Under the pieces are notes generated by a model. That model saw nothing but the letters and a program-made list of their open reading frames with translations. It was not told the origin of the DNA and did not search any database. From Owenia fusiformis (Eukaryota > Annelida > Polychaeta > Sabellida > Oweniidae): a stretch of DNA of 60,000 nt. A program made the position numbers and the translations under genes. The stretch spans positions 12,220,348-12,280,347 of the forward strand of contig CAIIXF020000006.1 of assembly GCA_903813345.2 (NCBI GenBank). Reading direction: 5' to 3'. Positions 1-12,900 of the stretch are shown here, one piece after another (the stretch's first letter is position 1; every line of letters begins with the position of its first letter).

Positions 1-2590
1 TAACAATAGGTGTGAAGTACACTGATATTTGTGATACATAGAGACACTAAAGTGCCTATATATTAACATAATCATCCATCAGTGAAATCCATAGGGATAT
101 AAAGAGAATATGGGCTAGGACAAGCCAATATAGGCTACAAAAAGCCAACATATCACAATATATGTGACATATAATGGACAGAATCAATGGATGAAATCCA
201 AACAGAACTTGAGTTCAGAGACAAGTATGCAAACCAATGTAAAATAACCAATACATACTGAAGATATGTGCATAAACTCGGCCCCACTTTGTTCGGGTAT
301 TAGCTATCTACATCATTAGAGGTTGCTAATTAATTATGAATAGCTACAGCTAATATGTGTGGGTTAGCTCTTTTAGAACTGCCTTATGTAGCAATGTAAA
401 TACGCAAAAGCTTGTTTCTATGGCAAGTACAGAACTATGGTAACCATAGTTGCTATGGTAATATCAGAAACAGCAATATAACTTGAGGCATTTTGTTTAT
501 ATATGAGATTAGAAAAATATAAGAGTGATTCATAATTGAGAACATGTAAATATACAGTGATATATTTTATATACAAACATTATTATAGTTGTCTTGCATT
601 TTTATATTATTTGTCATCAAACTTTAGTGTACAAAATGATGTGTTAAGAGTTCATTTATTTAGGTTTAGTTGGTCCAATATATACATTGAAAAGGGTCCA
701 GAATGTCATGTTTCATCGTAAAGATTGAACTGTGTGCTACTTTGCACAAAAGCTTACATAGTTTATAGGGAAAAGTATGCTTGCTGTGACTCCATGTTTT
801 CTCACACTGAGAATATTAATTTTGTCTTACTATTGTGGGCCAGGAAACTATAACAAATGAGTCACTCTGCTCTCTATTATAGCACATTGGTTATCTTTTA
901 GTTCCAAAATTATCTGTTTGAAATATTTTGATAATAATTTAGGTGGAAATTTTAGTTGATTTATTTGTAAGGTCTAATTAGCCTACAACACTCACACATT
1001 TCAACATTTAAAAAAAATACATTTCAATGTCGTCAATATAGTCAGTTGCCAGTTTTAGTTATAGTGGTTCAGCTAAATGCAATTTTTGCTAAATGACTTC
1101 AAACGTGTGAGATGTTGGTATAAAACAACCATTTTGTATCATCATCGTCATAAAATAGAAAACTGGCAAGCTGATTATTATAGCGTGGCATCTACATTGT
1201 ATTTTATGGGACATTTATATTATTAATATATTATTAGACCCACCATTTAGTTCTACAAGCCATAGATAGATTCAGGTTTGTCCCATAAATCGCAATGTAA
1301 AATGTCTCGCTATATTGTACAATTTGTACATAAATCTTACTATAAGCTATACTTCATATTGAGCCATCTCATATACATACAAAATACATACATGTAATCT
1401 GTAAAATTTTTCACTGCTGTTTTAGTATTTTAGAATTTGTTTAAAAATTAGTTAAGATTTCATTTAATAACTCTGCTATAAGTTTACAATTTTGGTGTTC
1501 TTTGCTTTCAATAGAATTTAATGGTGTTCAGTTCTACTGAAGTTTTCATTTTAACTTAATTTATTATCCTACTTATTTATGATTTTACAACCCAAATGTG
1601 CAATTTTGAAGTGTTTGGCTGGGGCATTTTGTTTTCAAAAATATTTAAACTGTCTAGTGAATTTGAAGCAGAATTGTCTCAGCCTGGCACTAGAGACTGG
1701 GTTAGTTTGAGATATCATAACACGAGTCTTTCGTTCATTTTATGTTTCCTTTTAGTAATTTGTCAATTTATCATTCATATTTTAATTTGGGTGATCATTC
1801 AATCATGTATTGTTCACGGAAGGATCAGATCATTCAATCATATTGTACATGGATGGATCATTCAATGAAGTCATGAGCAGAGAAAATATTGTAAATATAT
1901 CAACTAGACTTGTATGAAGAAACGAACAAATATCATCCTAAATGCCATTTAATTCATGTTATAGCTGACCTGACACCCCTTAACCAAGATCAAAGATTCT
2001 TCCACTTTATATTTTGTATTCATACAAGGGGTGATAGGGTATCATGTAGTTTTGCCTGATGAACATTAAAATACTCATCAGTCTTAAGACATTTTTATGA
2101 AACCAAGTTTTGATGAATTTACAAATGAACAAATGAAATCCAGTATCTATGTATATATATATAATGTATACAGTATAACATAAAAGAGGAGTTAAGGCAA
2201 AGCTGCATGGTAAGGCCTACCTTAAGGTATACATCTTGTATACTGATTCAACCATGAACTATTTTGTACAATTGTATGATAATTGATATGTAAAGTCATA
2301 TTTGTCATTTTAGTTCGAAAAAACTAACAAAGCTATTTAAGAAATAAAATATTGTATGGTATTTGTCAACAATAAATCACTTTTTGTTTGTTTATTTAAT
2401 ATATATTTATTTACAGTTGATGTGACAAACAAAATTCACACAAAATATGAAACTAAAAATCTGTGATTGCATCCCCTTAAAACATCTGTCTATTATGTTT
2501 CTACAAAACAAGAATTCAAGACACTCATTTGGAGTGACATTTGTAGAAGTCACATCTCATAATTAAGTAACAACAATAAACTCCCAGCAA
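1..2590. other. AT-rich intergenic DNA, no gene recognised
   Basis: No reading frame here resembles a known protein or shows a convincing exon chain; the short open frames are low-complexity. A small imperfect inverted repeat lies at about 1191-1303, where a stretch containing ttttatgggaca returns as tgtcccataaa; it may be a degraded MITE. A short palindrome around ctatggtaaccatag sits near 434-449. Confidence 0.6.
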
Positions 2591-2908
2591 ATTCCAAGTC
2601 AGTATTCAATTCATCATACTCCAAGTTTCAATGACTGATTTGGCATATTCCAAGTTTCTATATTCAATTTGGCATATTCCAAGTCAGTATTCAATTTGGC
2701 ATATTCCAAGTCAGTATTCAATTCGGCATATTCCAAGTCAGTATTCAATTCGGCATATCCCAAGTCGGTATTCAATTCGGCATATTCCAAGTCAGTATTC
2801 AATTCGGCATATGCCAAGTCAGTATTCAATTCGGCATATGCCAAGTCAGTATTCAATTCGGCATATCCCAAGTCAGTATTCAATTTGGCATACACCAAGT
2901 CTCCATAT
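2591..2908. repeat. 27-bp minisatellite
   Basis: About eleven tandem copies of a 27-bp unit built around gcatattccaagtcagtatt followed by a short AT-rich spacer. Later copies differ by single changes such as ttcggcat/ttggcat and attcc/atgcc/atccc. Because 27 is a multiple of three, the array stays open in several frames on both strands; these frames are by-products of the period, not genes. It lies downstream of the EF-hand gene on that gene's strand. Confidence 0.9.
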
Positions 2909-3951
2909 TCAGTAAAATAACATGGGTCGAACTCCCTAAATTACTAGAGGTTAAACGTTTTGCATCTAAAATATTAATGTAATTTTCTACAAAATGTTGT
3001 ACTACTGTCTGTATTTTTAGGTTTGAATGACACGCAACCCAAATAATTTGAATTATAAAGGGGCATGTACATAGGATGCCTAATGCATATTCATGAAGAC
3101 TACCAGACTTTATGAGAATCAATATTTAGTATGTAATGATGATCAAGAAAGACAATTTCTTTTGTCCAAAAAAATAATTTTCAGTAGAACCAGTTTTTAG
3201 CAGTAATAAATGATTAAATGTGTCAAAAAACAATAAATAGATGTAAAACAAGATATCGGGTACATGTTTTTACTGCACAATGATTATAATATTGCACCTC
3301 AAAATGTGAGATATGAAAACAATACAGAGATCTTGTAAAAATTCTACAACTTGCAAATGTAAAGCCACAAAACTAGAACAAAACTGGATATTTACATTTC
3401 TGTACACATGTACCAAAGTAAGAATAAACGCCATCTAAATATCTATTCATGTGTCTGTATGAGAAAGAAAAGACTAGAAGGAATAGAGATGAGTGGAGAG
3501 TAAGTTTGACAAATGGTCACAATTTAACAATATTCTTTGATTTTAAATGCTTCCAAAATATCTTACACTCTCTACCACTTCTAATTCCTTCAGACAACAT
3601 GCTTTCGTTTCATATTATACTATCCTGATGTGTTTGGAAGATTCTCTTTATGGCTTGTACTGCGAGGAACTGTATTTGATGAATAATAAACAAAATATAT
3701 GGTCTCCCAATATTGCAGGGATCTTTCTTTTATAAACAGGCAACTTTGATTGTCACTCTTGTATCCTTGTGTGGTAGGTTATTGCCAATGTTATTACGTT
3801 CTCAGTACAATCACTTTACCAATTGTTCAACTGTCCTAGTGTAGTAGATTGTACTTGTATACACATTGTACTCTCATATCCATTGTACTTGTATACAATT
3901 CATATTGTACACTCATATGCATTGTACTTGTATGCACATTGTACATATTGT
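2909..3951. other. Non-coding stretch downstream of the EF-hand gene
   Basis: No exon or RNA gene is recognised. On the minus strand this directly follows the stop codon at 3952-3954, so part of it is probably 3' untranslated region. The transcript end could not be placed with confidence. Confidence 0.4.
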
Positions 3952-6900
3952 TTAAAGGAAGAACACCAGATACAACCAAACTGCAACAACAGCAGCAAAT
4001 CCTATGGCACTTCCGAATGCTTTCATGAAGGCTGCAAACAAAAATTAAATGTATGTACACCACCTTCAAAAAGTTAAATATATGTACACTCCCTTCAAAA
4101 AGTTAAAAAAATGTACACCCCCTTCAAAAAATTTGGCAACACCAAGTCCCCTCATCTTCGCATGCTCGGTTTTCACTGCATTCACCAACGGGAACGAAGA
4201 TGAATTCCCCTACTGGACCATGTGTTTAAGCACGGCTATCCAATATCGAGGAAAGGGTTGCCAATATATATACATACATGTACATATACAGGGTGTCCAT
4301 AAACACTCTCTACAATTACAAATTTACAGTCTCTAACCCTTGTAAAGAGACTTAATGGACACCCTGTATATCTATGGTGTCAATGCTTCCTTTAGTTCCT
4401 CTCCCCTTGCATGAATAAGGGAGAGGAGGAAGACACTGACAACATTCATGTAAAGTAGACTGAACCTGGTGGAAACTATTAAATTGTATGAACAGTATCT
4501 AAATACTTGTATCTCTAATTGCTGTGAATCACCTACAAGATGCTCTACCAGACTTGCCAACCTAAAACGAAAATTTTTCGGGAGATTTAAAAAAAATTGC
4601 GGTACTTCTACGGGAGTTTTTTTCAAAATCCGGTAGTTTTTGCGGGAGTTTTTTGAAAAAAAGCGGGAGTTTTTACGGGAGATTTTTGAAAAAACTGTAG
4701 TTTTAACGGGAGATTTAAAAAAACGGGAGATTTTGCGGTAAATTTTGAAAAAAAATGGGAGTTTTTACGGGAGATTTTGAAAAAAACAGGAGTTTTTACG
4801 GGAGATTTTTTAAAAAAGGTATTTTTCGCGGTAAATTTAAAAAAACGTGACTTTCTTAAGGAAGATTTCAGAAAAAACGGGAGTTTTTGCGGTAGGTTCT
4901 GAAAAAACGGGAGTTTTTACGGTAGGTTTTGAAAAAACGGGAGTTTTTGCGGTAGATTTTTTTAAAAAACGGGAGTTTTTACGGTAGATTTCTGAAAAAA
5001 CAGGAGTTTTACGGTAGAATCTGAAGAAAAACGGGAGTTTTTACGGTAGATTTCTGAAAAAAACGGGAGTTTTTACGGTAGATTTCTGAAAAACGGGAGT
5101 TTTTACGGTAGATTTTGAAAAAACGGGAGTTTTACGGTATATTTTTAAAAAACGGGAGTTTTTGCTTTAGATTTTGAAAAAACTGGAGTTTTTACGGTAG
5201 CTTTTGAAAGAACGGGAGTTCTTACGATAGGTTTCGGAAAAAACGGGAGTTCTTACGGTAGGTTTCTGAAAAAACGGGAGTTTTTACGGTAGATTTTGAA
5301 AAAACAGGAGTTTTTATTACTTTGGAAACGAATTGATCAAAGCTAAGTAAAATGTATTTGTGGCGTTCACTGTATGCTAAGGCACTGGTGATCCACTCGA
5401 TTACGCTGGTTACCGAAACGGTTCGTTTTGGTAACAAAATGTCGGAACGTCGAAGGTATGATTATTCTTTTTTCCCTATTTTTCCTTATTTCACGCGTTG
5501 TAGGGTAGAATCCAAACGACGTTTTTTCTCACAAACATGTATCAGTATCATATGTTTTAGAAAAAGTTCATGTTTGAGAAAAAATAGCTCAGAAGACAAC
5601 AGAATCGTCGATTTAATTCCTCACTGAAGTTACATAAACGATTTGGGTTAATTGGGTTAAAAGTGCAGATCTTAACTGTTTTGCGAACAACCGTTTATGT
5701 AACTTAAGTGAAGAGTTAAATCGACGATTCTGTTGTCTTCTGAACTATTTGTTCGCACATATGTACATTTTCTTAAATATATGATACTGATACACGTTTG
5801 TGTTAAAAAATGTCGTGGGAATTCTGCCTACAACGTGTGAAATAAGGAAAGGAGAAAAATCGTACCTTCGACGTTCCGACATCTCCCGACAGAAGTATGA
5901 CAGAATATGAACTGGCCCCCGTTTGTGGACATTTGGTGCGCAAACTTATACCGAACTGATCGCAGAAAAGCAATTTGAATCATGGGAATGAAGTAATTTT
6001 AAGTTATTTATAAAAGTATCGATAGTGAACCATGGGAGCCAATCCTTCTTGGAGTAAAAGAAAGAAGCGTGCCTGCAATAATCAAGGTCACAGATTTGTC
6101 AAATTCCTTTTAAATACGGTAGATTTCGACAGCAAAAAAACGGAGATTTTACGGGAGTTATACCAAGAATACGGGAGCTTTTACGGGAGTTATACCAGAA
6201 AACGGGAGATTTTACGGGAGTTATACCAAGAATACGGGAGATTTTACGGGAGTTATACCAGAATACGGGAGATTTTACGGGAGATTTCAAAAAAATACGG
6301 GAGATTTTACGGCCATATTTTTTACGGGAGAAAACGGTACTGGAGTTTGGTATTTTTTACGGAAAAAACAAAAAATTTACGGGAGATTCCCGTAAAAAAA
6401 CGGGAGGTTGGCAAGTCTGTCTACACTAGACAATGCTTATATGTGTGTGTATCTATGCAGATCATGCTTATATACATTTATAAATCCTATTCCCAAAGCA
6501 TCATAGATTATGATCCACTCAGTACAAAAGTAAAGTGATTTCTCGAAATAGCGCTTTGATAGCTTCAATGAGAAATAAGTATGAATATTCTATAGCACTA
6601 AAATTGATATCATACATTCATGTAGTCTTGCTTCAAGCCCCTCCCCCTCCCCCTTCAATCACACAATGACAAGGAAAGCTGAGTAGAGATAAAGTGCATC
6701 GAACCGGGCTTGATGCAAGACTAATATTTAAGCTGTTAAAGAATGCAGTGAAGGCACCAAAAAGGAATCATTGATGATCCAAATAATAGTGATATTGCAA
6801 GAGAAGCAGTGAGAGCAAGCATAGCTTCTACACACCCTGATCATTGGTGGCCTCATGCACAAGACTCCGCGGTGAGAGAGAGACCAGCGCAATGACCACA

Positions 6901-9900
6901 TCAGCCAATAGGAGCTCAAAGATTATACCTGAGAAGCTCATTGGCTTGCGTTTCTCCTTCTTTTTCTTCTTTTCTTTTATGGGCTTCACAGGTTCTGTCT
7001 TCTGTGTTACACTTGGTTTACCTAGAGGGAAAAGAACAATACCAGTATACAATTCCAAAGAGTGATTTAAAATCACATGCGAGGCATCATGTAGATTCTA
7101 TTATGTTTAATATACAAGGATATAGGTTAATGAACTGGAAGCAATACAGTTCCATACTAATTACTTATATTAATACTTCTATTATCTGTCAGTCACTTAT
7201 GATTTACTTATATTTTACCATGGACAAAAAGTCTTGAGTTTATTAGACAGATATGACTTATTCACTACTTACTTACCCAGCATAACAAATGGCTACTTAC
7301 GTTTCACGGGTTCATAATCACCAGGTTTCATCTCTGAGAAGGAGAATCCCCTGAAAATGAAAAAGTATATGGTTGTTTGTTTGGTTTCTTTTTTTTAATT
7401 TGTGTCATAATAATGTGGAAGAAACAGACATTACTGGAGGCACCATTATTCAAGGAAAAACAATTAGTCAATATTTTTCAGGGGAAAACAATGGCAAAAT
7501 CCCTGATCATTCAATTTCTCATCTGAGTTGTACTTACGAATCTTGTGACTCGATGGGGGTAGGTGGCCTGTCTGGGTCAGGCTTGTAACCAAGGTTACAA
7601 TCAGGGAGAGGTTCATTAGAGGGTGAGAAATCAGCTGGATCCATAGCCCCGAAGGAAAAACCTCTGAAAATAATAATGGTCACTGATGTACGTACATTGT
7701 TAATATAGTTAAGAAATAAATAATGTAATGTGCAACTTTATTAAAAACAAGGCCCATTGATGAATTTCAATAGAAAAGTGAAAACGGAAGTTAAAACATC
7801 ATAAACCTATTAATAGTGGTAATTGTGTTATTTTGCTACCAACTATTGGTAAGAATATTTGAAATAAATGGGTGAAGATTGCAAATTGTACATGTTAGCT
7901 GATGACAGAATGTGCCAAACTTACGAATCCTCATATGTGATTGGTGTGGCCGGTCTGTCAGGGTCAGGTACATATGGCTCAATCTCCTCTTGTCCAAAAT
8001 CAGATGGCTTACTATCAACAACATTGACAGTGTCATCTTCAGGTTTGATTGGCTGGAAGCTGTATGGCTGCTCACTGGAAGTATCTTGTGCTGTAGTTGG
8101 TGCTACATCTTCTATGATCTTATCATCCAATTTAGGTTCACTAGGCTTAGTGGTGAAAGCAATAGGAGCATTTTCTGCACTGATACTATTTTCTGGTGTA
8201 ATGTCTTCCTCTATTGGAACAGGTTGTGAAAAGTCCTGAGTACTACTTTTTGGTGTTATTGCGCCCTCTATATAAGGTGCAGGGCCAAAGTCATAGAGAG
8301 AATCGGAAGCATGCATTGGCGATGATGCCTGAAGCTGCAGGGACTCTTGCTGAATTTCCTCATCCAATTCATGAGGTTTTGGTAGCTTGGAGGCTTGTGT
8401 ATCCTCTTCAAACCCAGGTTGCATACTTGCTCCAAACCCAGCTTCAACTTTAATCCCAGGGATAGCTTCAATTGGCTCCTCAACAGGTTTAGAAATATAA
8501 TCCACCTTACTGAAACCCCCACTGTAGTTATCATCATCAGTCGTTGCATTGACCTCCTCGCTCATGGGTGCATCACCATCAGAGCTTGGTGGTGGGGGCA
8601 GAGGTGCATCACCGTCAGAGCTAGGGGGTGCGGGTGACTCTGGGGGAGACTCCTGGACACTCCTGGAGGAGGCGACACTAAGTTCCTCCTCAGACATGGT
8701 TGGTGAGCTCCCAACCAGTGAATTACTCACACTGCTACTGTCCTCTCCAGATGAGCCTGTAACAAACAAACAAGTTTAATAAAGAATCACATATATTCAG
8801 GAACTTTTTATGACCTTGATCTTAAGAATGACCTTGAGCACCAAGAGATCATATTATAATATTCTCTTAAATTCTGTGATCCCTTTCTATTTTTATTAGT
8901 GAAGAACAAATTAAGATTCAAATATAAACTGGCTTTAGTGTGGTGTCCAATGGGGACTTCTGGTTGCCAAGCTTATAAGGGGGGGGGGTGTATTATAGTA
9001 AAGATTAACCTCCATGCATTTGTACATTTCTTTTCTTGTGCCTTGGTACAAAAGTGATATGTAAAACCTGTTCAGTTGTTTGTACATCTATTACAAATAT
9101 AATTATCTTGTTTAGATGTTTAGAATAATAGAGATACTGTACATAAAAATTTATATACCTCTGTAGGTGTCACGGCCACAAATATGTACAGATGTTATTT
9201 ACCAAGTTTTCACCATTTACACTTGCATGTAATCAAGGCTCAAAAGTGAGAGTATCCAGGGATATCTGGCAAATATATATTTTATAACATATCATAATGA
9301 CGCCTTAGTCTGTTTGGTAAAGGGAATTTTAGATTATTATTCACACCATCAACTCCAGAACTATCATACACTGTTGTTCTCGTTCAGGTTGACTTACATT
9401 TAAGAATCAGAGATTCTAGATTGCTCTAGTCATTTAGCATGCATGGTCTAGACATAAAGCATGTATGGTCTAGACATAAAGCATGTATGGTCTAGACATA
9501 AAGCATGTATGGTCTAGACATAAAGCATGTATGGTCTAGACATTACGCATGCATGGTCTAGACATTAAGCATGCATGGTTTAGACATTAAGCATGCATGG
9601 TCTAGACATTAAGCATGCATGGTCTAGACATTAACCATGCATGGTCTAGACATTAAGCATGCATGGTTTAGACATTAAGCATGCATGGTCTAGACATTAA
9701 GCATGCATGGTCTAGACATTGAACATGTGTGGTCTCGACATTAAGCATGCATGGTCTAGACATTTAGCATGCATGGTTTAGACATTAAGCATGCATGGTC
9801 TAGACATTACGCATGCATGGTTTCGACATTTAGCATACATGGTCTTGACATTTAGCATGTATAATCTAAACATTTAGCATATATCCGCTAGACATTTAGC

Positions 9901-12900
9901 ATAAATGGTTTAGACATTTAGCATGTATGGTCTAGATATTTAACATGCATGGTCTAGACATTACGCATGTATGGTCGAGGCATTTAGCATACATGGTCTA
10001 GACATTTAGCATGTATCCACTGTAGATTTAGCATGTATGGTCTAGACATTTAGAATCCATGGTCTAGATATTTAGCATACATGGTCTAGACATTTAGCAT
10101 TCATGGTTTAGACATTTAGCATGTATGGTCTAGATATTTTGCATGCATGGTCTAGACATTTAGCATGTATCGTCTAGGCATTTAGAAGGCATAGTCTAGA
10201 ATCTAATATGCATGGTCTAGACATTTAGCATGCATGGTCTAGACATTTAGCATGCCTATAATAATGTCACACTTCGGGTTAATATACAGGGTGTCAAATA
10301 AGTCCCGTCCCCCCTGCTACAGCTAAAGCCTTAACAGACAGTACCTAGTGTGATATACCATTGGAAATATCATCCAAAGTTATGTTAACTCACCAACTCT
10401 CAAGTATTTTGGATGAAATTTACCTATATTTTTATGATGTCTTTTATAGTTTACGTGCCCCCCTTTAAGTAGCTTTTTTGCGTCAAAATGACAAGGATAT
10501 GACCTCAGAAATACGTCAAAAAGTTGATCTTTTTCGCATTCCACTTGTTACAAAATGGTTTTCAGCACTTTCCTTGCCCCTCTATTTTCTACACATCTAA
10601 CCCTATCCAGGAATTGGTTAAATTCATTGCCATAAACATATTTAGTCATCTTATGGTCCCTTGACCTTTCTTATACCCGATTCTTAAAATCCTGCCAAAT
10701 ATGCCAAATTGCCATGTTTCTAGGCATATGGTCACCTCAATTGATACAATGTAAAAATTTGTGAGATTGATTGACATGCGTCAGATATATGCCAATCAAC
10801 GTAACTTTGGAAGACCTTTCCAATGATAAATCACACTTGGTACCAAATATCTTGGTTTTGGCTGTAGAGGGGGGGGGGGACGGGACTTATTTGACACCCT
10901 GTAGATATAGTTATATGTTATTATATGATCTAAGACATTCTAAAACATGTGGATAACTCAACCTATCATCTTATCTTCAAAAAGAATGTGAGATAAAGTT
11001 CCATTAATTCTTACATTGCAGCGGAAGCATACTTAAGATATGATATCCACTCTTTGACTTTATCTGGCATACCATCACTTGGATAACATCTTATCCATAT
11101 AAAAGCATAGTAAGCAGTTTCATGAAATGAATGTTACAAGTATAATGTAAACAAACCAATGTGTTTCAACGTACTTCACCTCCACATCATGCACCACGCA
11201 TGGCATAAGTCTTAGCAGCTACGCAGTTGCCATAATTATAGTCAAATTAATTAAAGTATTCAATCAACCTACCGATGCCCTGATTACGTAACTCTCGACG
11301 ACGTCTTCTCCGTTCCTCAAGGTCAAGTTTCTTGTCTGTGATGGGAGATGGAGTCTGCAAGAGAAAAACATTCCTATTGATTGACCTTCACTGGCAAATA
11401 CTTTCAGCTGCAGTCATGCAGAGGGAACAGCAATAAGGAATTTAATACATTCAGTTTGCCTGCTTTACTTGCTCACATCATTCTATCTTCTATTTTGTAT
11501 GTATACTAGTAGATATTTTTGGAAGGAAAACCACAGAGATGAGTTAGTATGATGGTACAGTAGATATCAATAAGGACATACATGTATGTCTGGGATATTC
11601 AGAACATAGAGGTTATATGAGGCCTGGCCATGACCCGAAGAATACATATGAGGAAATCTTAGGGAGATTCACCTGGTTTCTCCCTTAGGAGACAATGGGA
11701 GATATTGATACAGTTTACATGGTACCAGCACACAAAAAATAATAGGTCATTATTTAATAATCAATAATGAAAAGATCCAATATCAGAAAACAGCGAACAA
11801 ACTAAAGTGGCAGCAAAGAACGCAAAGCACTCAATCTTTCATTTTTATTCTGAGCAATTGTGACCTTTTTGGGCCTCATTTTCAGAAATAGACCTTATTT
11901 CTAAAAATGGTCCAGAAATGAATTGCTAACAATTTTTGCCCCCTTCTTTCAGTTTCAGGTCCATGTCTGCAGAATGTAAAAGGGAGGTTATTGAAGATGT
12001 AAATCTCATTGAAGTCAATAGAATTGAAAAGGATATGTCCACTTTCTTTTTTCAGAAGTGCCAAATAACCTTTCAAAATAAAAAGAGAAAAAGGTGATAA
12101 ATAAAAGAAGTACTTATAGAGAGAACGTATTGTAGAACTGACCATCAACCATCAACTTGTCTCTATATTTTATGCGCATTAGTGAAAAATGGCAAGTGAC
12201 TCCCATTGTACAATTGGTGAATACATTTACATTTTATCATAATCATGCTTACTTCATATGTTAATATGCTTACTTCATATTCATTTGGCTTACTTTCAGT
12301 ACACTTTGGTTGGAATGTGATAAATTCATTTGGCTTTTCTCATTTTGTGTTTTATACTTTACAATTAAAGGATTGCATGTCTTGGATAAACGAAGCACTC
12401 TGACCAAGTCTAAGAAAAGTTGAACCTCAATCCTTAGCACCTTTAATATTATATGAGTTCTGAAATCCCCCTCCCCTTCCCAGATAACAGGGCATAATCA
12501 AAATGTGTAATAGAGTTGAACAATCACAAATGATTATAGCCATTACAATCCCTTTGATGTCTCCATTCTACATGGATTTATCCAGCAACTGTCAACTTTT
12601 TCTGATATTCTATTAATCATGTTTCCACTTATGAACAATTCTATCAATCCAAAGGAGGATATGAAATAGCATAACAAATTAATATATGTTCTTAACCAAC
12701 CAGTGTTCAGGTATTCGTTTTAGGTTTACCAGTGAACATGGAACTTGGAAATAAGAAAATGCTAGCAGAGTTATAAATATAGGATGGCGTGTTAAGTAAC
12801 AAATTGTTCTGCTCATTAAAATCATTCGGTGCTTATATCATCAAAAAGGGCAAAATAAAACAATTCTTTGCTCTGGGTTATGTTGAGTAAATGTGAATTA

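Noticed and set aside
2614-2920. Repetitive open frames on both strands (repeats like YAELNTDL or SKSVFN)
   Set aside because: They arise because the minisatellite period is 27 bp; several frames are open at once and no start, splice or homology signal supports any of them.
9431-10255. CRISPR-like array
   Set aside because: Units are contiguous, there are no unique spacers, the genome is eukaryotic, and no cas genes are present.
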